Assembly (NCBI GenBank): GCA_037440765.1
Contig: JBBITL010000135.1
Coordinates: 1 to 7,553 of the forward strand
DNA: 7,553 bases
Source: DTKY01 sp037440765
Lineage (GTDB): Bacteria; Acidobacteriota; Terriglobia; Bryobacterales; Bryobacteraceae
Direction of reading: 5' to 3'
Part shown: piece after piece, positions 5,854 to 7,553 of the stretch
Layout of the letters: each line of letters opens with the position of its first letter
Numbering within the stretch: the stretch's first letter is position 1
Position numbers and translations under genes: made by a program
Notes under the pieces: model-generated
The model's input: only the letters and a program-made list of their open reading frames with translations
Database searches by the model: none
What the model was told of the DNA's origin: nothing

Positions 5854-5955
5854 CTCCGGCGGCAGTGTCACGGCCCGGGCCAGGCGCGTCTGAGCGTCGG
5901 CGACGGAAGTCCCCAGGTCGCGGCCCCGGATGTTGGCCTGCACCACCAGGCGGCC
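5854..5955 (-). pseudogene. Fragment of a CzcA/CusA-type RND heavy-metal efflux pump
   Basis: Minus-strand translation reads RLVVQANIRGRDLG then TSVADAQTRLARAVTLPPE. This matches, from memory, a conserved periplasmic stretch of heavy-metal RND pumps (V-V-Q-N-V-R-G-R-D-L-G ... V-LPPGY-WGGQFEN). Only about 34 residues of a ~1000-residue protein remain. Beyond LPPE the expected GYR.EWGGQFEN is gone and the frame ends in TAA at 5820-5818. It is in frame with the upstream transposase remnant, but the fusion has no obvious function. It suggests that a metal-resistance gene once lay here and was destroyed by insertions and deletions. Confidence 0.6.
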
Positions 5956-5964
5956 CCAAACCGC

Positions 5965-6045
5965 CCAATCCTCTCCTCTTGGCAAGGCTGAGAGTGGTCC
6001 CCTTTTTCGCCGCCCCAGTGGTTCCCTTTTGCTCCGTCCTTGACA
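5965..6045 (-). mobile_element. Isolated end of an IS21-type element
   Basis: Read on the minus strand, the segment begins TGTCAAGGACGG at 6045 and carries two 14-bp direct repeats: on the plus strand AGTGGTCCCCTTTT at 5993-6006 and AGTGGTTCCCTTTT at 6017-6030, one mismatch, period 24. A TG start with repeated transposase-binding sites is typical of IS21-family ends. No istA/istB genes follow on the left, where pump-gene DNA begins within about 40 bp, so only a scar remains. The left limit is approximate. Confidence 0.5.
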
Positions 6046-6387
6046 CCTTTTCGCAGATCGCGCCGTAGATCGCGACCTTCCAGTCAATGCCTGCAGCATC
6101 CGCTGTTCTTCGATGCGCTGCAAGCATCCCTTCAAAAAATCGATCTCCAATGCCTGGCGGCCGATCTTCCGCTCCAGCTCCGCCATGCGGCCTTCCGACC
6201 AGCGGCGGTTCCCCCCGCCCGGAAAAGCATTCCCCGGACCCTGGCGGACCTCACGCCGCCAGCGATGTAGTGCGTCCGGGTTCACTTCCAGCGCTCGCGC
6301 TACCTCCCCGACCCCAATGCCCTGTTCCAGTTGCCGAACCGCCGTCAGCTTGAAATCCCGTGTGAACCGCCTGCGCGACAATCCCAT
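6046..6387 (-). pseudogene. IS3-family OrfA, truncated
   Basis: The frame starts at ATG 6387-6385 with GGAG about ten bases upstream. Residues 1-60 form the helix-turn-helix of IS3 OrfA (MGLSRRRFTRDFKLTAVRQL, VARALEVNPDALHRWRRE). Residues 63-100 hold the leucine-zipper-like segment (WSEGRMAELERKIGRQALEIDFLK). OrfA normally binds the element ends and is joined to the OrfB catalytic domain by programmed frameshifting. Here similarity ends near residue 114, exactly where the IS21-type end starts (TGT codon at 6045), and OrfB is absent. The reading frame continues through the IS21 end and the pump fragment to 5818, giving a 189-residue chimera that is unlikely to be a working transposase. Confidence 0.85.
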
Positions 6388-6454
6388 GACTCATCTTCTC
6401 CTTTCGCTGCAAAATGAGTCTTAACTGGGTGTCTCAGTTTTGGAGACAAGTCCA
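6388..6454 (-). mobile_element. Left end of the IS3 element, with small inverted repeat
   Basis: The region upstream of orfA probably contains the IS3 terminus. On the minus strand it may begin TGGACTTGTCTCC at 6454. An internal inverted repeat, TGTCTC (6430-6435) against GAGACA (6443-6448), could be part of the terminal repeat or a promoter-region hairpin. The opposite terminus is lost, so the boundary cannot be confirmed. The 6455-6524 stretch to its right shows nothing I can identify. Confidence 0.4.
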
Positions 6455-6524
6455 CCCAGCTGCTACACCTTGGCTAGATATTCACAGCCCTTGAAGCATG
6501 CACGGAGGATTTTCTGCGACTTGG

Positions 6525-6680
6525 TGCATATTCCGGGGCATGGCGATAGGGTTTCCGGGCTCATGTCGATAAGGATTCCGGGATGATGTCGATAGCGATT
6601 CCGGGATGATGGCGATAAGGATTCCGGGGCTGCCGATAAGGTCGGCCGGGCCCGGAATGGCGATCGCCATGCCCGGAACG
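6525..6680 (+). repeat. IS21 left end: tandem ~23-bp repeats
   Basis: Five direct repeats of the pattern TTCCGGG..(T/G)GATG.CGATA follow one another at 6531-6552, 6553-6575, 6576-6598, 6599-6621 and 6622-6642 (22, 23, 23, 23 and 21 bp). They are followed by a 14-bp perfect palindrome at 6657-6670 (ATGGCGA/TCGCCAT) and a unit in the opposite orientation (ATCGCCATGCCCGGAA at 6663-6678). The likely outer edge is TGCATATTCCGG at 6525, since IS21 elements begin with TG. Such repeats are binding sites for the IstA transposase. Five head-to-tail units is more than the two or three I would expect. Confidence 0.6.
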
Positions 6681-6734
6681 GTTTTCTAAAACCGGCTTCA
6701 CGAAGCGCGCTGGACAGACCCGCGGTGGTCTGAT

Positions 6735-6754
6735 CTCCACTGAGAGGTGGAGGA
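6735..6754 (+). promoter_or_regulatory. Hairpin that covers the istA ribosome binding site
   Basis: CTCCAC (6735-6740) is complementary to GTGGAG (6747-6752), which contains most of the GGAGGA ribosome binding site (6749-6754) six bases before the TTG start. In RNA this stem would hide the site and limit translation. Several insertion sequences use such structures to block transposase synthesis from read-through transcripts; that role here is inferred. Confidence 0.45.
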
Positions 6755-6760
6755 ACCAGA

Positions 6761-7553
6761 TTGCCGCAGAAGAGGTTGTCCATGCGCAAGATTAAAGAGG
6801 CACTCAGACTTCATTCCCTCGGACTCAAACAGCAGCAGATCGCCGCCAGTTGTCGCATCTCCCAGAGCACGGTTTCCGAGTACCTGCAAGCCGCCCAGGT
6901 GACCGGGTTGCACTGGCCGGATGTGGCTGGCCTGGACGAACGGGAACTGGCCGCCCGGTTGTTCCCCGAGCGGGTCGCGGCCACGCGGCAGGCTCAGTAC
7001 CCCCCGCCGGATTTCGCCGCCATTCACCAGGAACTGCGGAGCCACAAGCACGTCACCTTGCAGTTGCTCTGGGAGGAGTATCGCCAGGCCTGCCCCAACG
7101 GCTATCGCTACAGTCGCTTCTGTGAGCTGTACCAGCGCTGGCGCGGCAAGCAGGACCTGGTTCTGCGGCAGCAACACCGGCCCGGAGAAAAGGTGTTCGT
7201 GGACTGGGCCGGCGACACGGTCCCGATCTATGATCCCAAGACCGGCGAGCCTCGGCCCGCCTCGATCTTCGTAGCCGTGCTGGGCGCCTCCAGCTACACC
7301 TTCGCCCAGGCGCATTGGACCGAGACCCTGCCGGACCGGACGGCGCGCACATCGACGCCTTCGAGTTCTTCGGCGGCGTGCCGGAGATCGCCGTCCCGGA
7401 TAATCCCAAGACCGGGGTGAACAAGGCTTGCCGCTACGAGCCGGATCTGAATCGGACCTGCCAGGAGATGGCCGCGCACTACGGCGTAGCGGTGGTGCCC
7501 GCCCGTCCTCGCAAGCCCCGCGACAAGGCCAAAGTAGAAGCCGGTGTTCTGCT
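6761..7553 (+). pseudogene. istA: IS21-family transposase IstA, frameshifted and cut by the window edge
   Basis: The start is TTG 6761 with GGAGGA six bases upstream, giving PQKRLSMRKIKEALRLHSLG. Residues 1-45 are the N-terminal helix-turn-helix (QQQIAASCRISQSTVSEYL). The integrase core begins EKVFVDWAGDTVPI with the first catalytic Asp at D148. The frame stays good to HWTETLPD (residue 192), then fails. One base appears lost near 7340: frame +1 carries on as AHIDAFEFFGGVPEIAVPDN, with the second Asp at 7399-7401, and continues to RPRKPRDKAKVEAGVL, with the likely catalytic Glu at 7537-7539, open to the edge. Family members usually read D-W-I-G-A-H, so D-R-.-G suggests both a substitution and the deletion. 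In the original frame translation stops at 7420. Other decay-like changes are Pro in VPDNPK, where Leu is usual. istB would lie beyond the window. A sequencing error is the alternative explanation. Confidence 0.85.

Noticed and set aside
6531..6642. Possible CRISPR array from regular ~23-bp repeats
   Set aside because: The units are contiguous with no unique spacers, vary in sequence and sit directly before istA; terminal transposase-binding sites explain them better.

Overview
This high-GC window looks like a chromosomal segment of a soil-type bacterium, most likely Acidobacteriota (Solibacter/Bryobacterales-like). That guess rests on the truncated winged-helix/adenylate-cyclase-like regulator at the left, on the style of the dispersed palindromes, and on the overall gene repertoire. 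It is inference, because there is no rRNA or other phylogenetic marker here.

Layout: (1) 1-892, minus strand: a transmembrane regulator-type gene with a good N-terminal domain that loses its C-terminal domain around position 125, where a fragment of an unrelated IS3-like transposase begins and runs off the edge. (2) 893-1062: an intergenic stretch with two adjacent strong hairpins. (3) 1063-2001, minus: a Tat-exported aldo/keto-reductase-like protein. (4) 2070-3016, plus: a two-gene unit with ATGA overlap, a [2Fe-2S] subunit of a molybdenum hydroxylase followed by moaC (molybdenum cofactor biosynthesis). (5) 3152-3598, minus: a universal stress protein, convergent with moaC across a palindromic repeat. 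(6) 3726-5808, plus: a stand-alone GMP-synthetase-like ATP pyrophosphatase, an OmpH/Skp-like periplasmic protein, a second copy of the palindromic repeat, and a small single-pass membrane protein. (7) 5818-7553: a graveyard of mobile DNA. It holds an IS3-family orfA truncated after about 114 codons, an isolated IS21-type end, a 34-residue scrap of an RND heavy-metal efflux pump (all three fused in one reading frame), then the left end of another IS21-family element with a tandem array of about 23-bp repeats and an istA gene broken by a one-base frameshift.

Functionally, the 2Fe-2S subunit and MoaC both belong to molybdenum enzyme biology. The translational overlap suggests they are made together, although no large molybdopterin-binding subunit lies in the window. 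The remaining housekeeping-type genes have no evident common pathway. No CRISPR array, tRNA or rRNA was seen. I did not find a convincing new multi-gene system. The best leads are the diverged stand-alone PP-loop enzyme, the orphan iron-sulfur subunit/moaC pair, the dispersed palindrome that donates a ribosome binding site, and the layered mobile-element junctions.
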